Assembly: GCA_023374045.1 (NCBI GenBank)
Contig: CM041777.1
Coordinates: 480,973,594-481,037,593 of the forward strand
Direction of reading: 5' to 3'
Source of the DNA: Limonium bicolor
Lineage: Eukaryota > Streptophyta > Magnoliopsida > Caryophyllales > Plumbaginaceae
Length of the DNA stretch: 64,000 nucleotides
Shown here: positions 61,952 to 64,000 of the stretch, piece after piece
Layout of the letters: the number at the start of each line of letters is the position of its first letter
How positions within the stretch are numbered: the first letter of the stretch is position 1
Position numbers and translations under genes: made by a program
Notes under the pieces: generated by a model
What the model was told of the DNA's origin: nothing
Seen by the model: only the letters and a program-made list of their open reading frames with translations
The model's database searches: none

Positions 61952-64000
61952 AGACCATAAGACCTTGACCATGCGAATGGACTTCGATCGTGTCTCCCTG
62001 GTCTTGGTGTCCATCGCCTTCTGAAATTGCTGCCAAAAATGGGCTAAGAACCTCGAGTCTCTGTCTGATATAATGGTCTCAGGTACCCCGTGGTATCTCA
62101 CCACGTTTTTGATGTAGGCATCCACCAACTGGCTCATGGACCATGTCTTCTTCATGGGTATGAATCGTGCAGACTTAGTGAGTCGGTCCACTATCACCCA
62201 AATCTGATCGACTCCTCCTCTCGCCGGTGGTAAACCCATCACGAAGTCCATGGAGATGAAGTCCCACTTCCACTTTGGGACCTCCAGCGGCTGGAGTAAA
62301 CCTCCCATCCTCTTGTGTTCGAATTTGACCTTCTAGCAGATAAGGCACTTCAACACAAACTCTGCCACCTCCCGCTTCATCCTAGGCCACCAGAACTTCT
62401 TCTTCAAGTCCTTATACAATTTATCACCACCAGGATGAACCGAATAGGGAGTATTATGGGCCTCCCTCATCAAGCTCTCCTTTACCTCCGCACACTCCTA
62501 GGGCACACACCATCTGCCTCTAAATATCAAGCTGCCATCACTGTGGATCTCAAAGCCCTCTGCTTTACCTTCTTTCATCTTTTCTCGGATCCGCTCTAAC
62601 TTTACATCTCCGTTCTGCCCTTTGAGTATCTCTCCATAGATGTCGGAAGAGACACTCATGTGGTACAACCTCACTTCCTGCTCTACGCCTCCAGACTCCA
62701 TCACCTCCAGGTTCAGTTTCTGAAAGTCACGAACTAGTTCGTCTGGAAGAACCCACATCGAATTCACAGAATGGCTCTTCTTCCTGCTCAGCGCATCAGC
62801 CACCAGATTGGACTTCCCTTCATGATACAAAATCTCCTAGTCATAATCCTTGATCAATTCCAGCCATCTCCTCTGCCTCATATTAAGTTCCTTCTGAGTG
62901 AAGATGTACTTGAGGCTCTTGTGGTCAGTATAGATCTTGCAGGAGACACCGTAGAGGTAGTGCCTCCAGATCTTAAGGGCAAAGACCACTGCTGCAAGCT
63001 CTAAGTCGTGTGTCGGGTATCGGGTCTCATACTCCTTCAGTTGTCTCGATGCGTAGGCTATGACTTTTCCGTGCTACATCAAGGCACACCCCAAGCCATA
63101 CTTAGAAGCGTCGCTGAAAACCTCAAATCCGTCTGTCCCTGAGGGCAAGGTCAACACTGGGGCTGTGGTCAACCTATCCTTCAACATCTGGAATACCTTC
63201 TCGCAATCGTCGTCCCACTGAAATTTGGTTACCTTCTTCATGAGGTTTGTGAGGGGTCTAGCTATCTTCGAGAAATCCTTCACAAATCTCCTGTAGTAGC
63301 CTGCTAGACCTAGGAAACTACGAACCTCTGTCAGGTTGCTCGGTCTCCGCCACTCTTTCACTGCTTGGATCTTGGCCGGATCCACAGAGATTCCCTTCTT
63401 GGTAACGATGTGGCCCAGAAATGTCACTCGATCCAACCAAAAGTCGCATTTAGACAGCTTGGCGTAAAGCTACTGCTCTCTCAAGATCTGCAGGACTAAT
63501 CTCAGGTGCTCCTCATGCTCTTCCTCATCCTTGGAGTAGATGAGGATATCGTCTATAAATACCACCACAAACCGGTCTAAATATGGGTTGAAGATCCAGT
63601 TCATGAGGTCCATGAATACTGTCGGCGCATTCGTCAATCCAAAGGGCATCACCAGAACTCAAAGTGCCCATATCTGGTCCTGAAGGCAGTCTTCGGGATG
63701 TCCTTCTGTGCAACACGTAGCTGGTGGTATCCCGACCTCAGGTCTATCTTGGAAAAGACTCCTGCACCCTGAAGTTGATCGAAGAGGTCGTCGATTCTGG
63801 GCAAGGGGTACCGGTTCTTCACAGTGATCTGGTTCAGCTCTCGGTAGTCTATGCACAGTCTCATGCTCCCATCCTTCTTCTTTACAAACAAGACAGGAGC
63901 TCCCCAAGGCGATACACTCGGGCGAATGTATCCCTTCTCCAAGAGGTCCTCCAACTGAACCTTCAGTTCCTTCCATTCTGATGGCGCCATACGGTATGGG
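61952..64000 (-). pseudogene. pol: pol of element 3: RT, RNase H and integrase, broken and cut by the window edge
   Basis: RT enters from the right edge with [10 protein letters not shown], then [17 protein letters not shown] and the FIDD signature near 63550. RNase H has [11 protein letters not shown] and ends VADALSRK near 62780. Integrase has the HPGGDKLYKDLKK-type zinc-binding start near 62400 and SMDFVMGLPP in the core, then a deletion joins FWQQFQKAM directly to DTKTRETRSK, removing the end of the catalytic core. A frameshift at 63650 and TAG codons at 63470-63472, 63074-63076 and 62333-62335 disable it. It is a different subfamily from the tandem array (clear protein differences) but the same chromovirus-like type. 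Whether it carries AlkB cannot be seen. Confidence 0.93.

Noticed and set aside
1..64000. CRISPR array, tRNA and rRNA genes
   Set aside because: No regularly spaced direct repeats with unique spacers and no tRNA or rRNA sequence other than the SINE promoter boxes.

Overview
The window looks like nested transposon sequence from the nuclear genome of a flowering plant. It has AT-rich DNA, Ty3/gypsy elements with tRNA-iMet primer sites, CACTA, hAT-type, Stowaway-type and fold-back elements, a TRIM and a tRNA-derived SINE. I see no convincing ordinary host gene, no tRNA or rRNA gene and no CRISPR array. Species and chromosome cannot be read from the sequence.

Layout. 1-9721: non-coding interior, primer site and very long LTR of a minus-strand LTR element with no gag or pol in view. 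9722-10304: end of a plus-strand LTR of another family. 10397-12105: non-autonomous CACTA element holding a complete TRIM retrotransposon (10918-11426). 12106-26141: mostly non-coding DNA with a hAT-type MITE, a SINE, a long-TIR MITE, a large fold-back element, two Stowaway-type MITEs and several decayed tandem repeats. 26142 to the window end: a minus-strand Ty3/gypsy element ('element 3') whose 3' LTR was split by a 26.8 kb insertion and whose integrase was split by a 6.2 kb solo LTR; its RT, RNase H and integrase run off the right edge.

The insertion into element 3 (27202-53954) is a tandem array LTR-A / interior 1 / LTR-B / interior 2 / LTR-C, all minus strand, flanked by the 5-bp duplication TAATA. 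The interiors are Ty3/gypsy, most like the long-LTR chromovirus (Tekay/Del-like) group: Gag with two zinc knuckles, protease, RT, RNase H, integrase and, in copy 2, a chromodomain-like tail. Both carry an extra gene between Gag and protease: a 2-oxoglutarate/Fe(II) dioxygenase of the AlkB family, most like plant ALKBH1-type proteins, with all iron and 2OG ligands readable.

The main inference is that this is an intron-bearing retrotransposon. Gag is interrupted in both copies at the same places by two short GT...AG segments. A third donor at the end of Gag is phase-compatible with an acceptor before the AlkB exon and with a second acceptor before protease. One transcript could therefore give either a Gag-AlkB or a Gag-Pol protein by alternative splicing. 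Both copies are now damaged, mostly by C-to-T stop codons in copy 1 and single-base deletions in copy 2, so the working form must be sought elsewhere in the genome.
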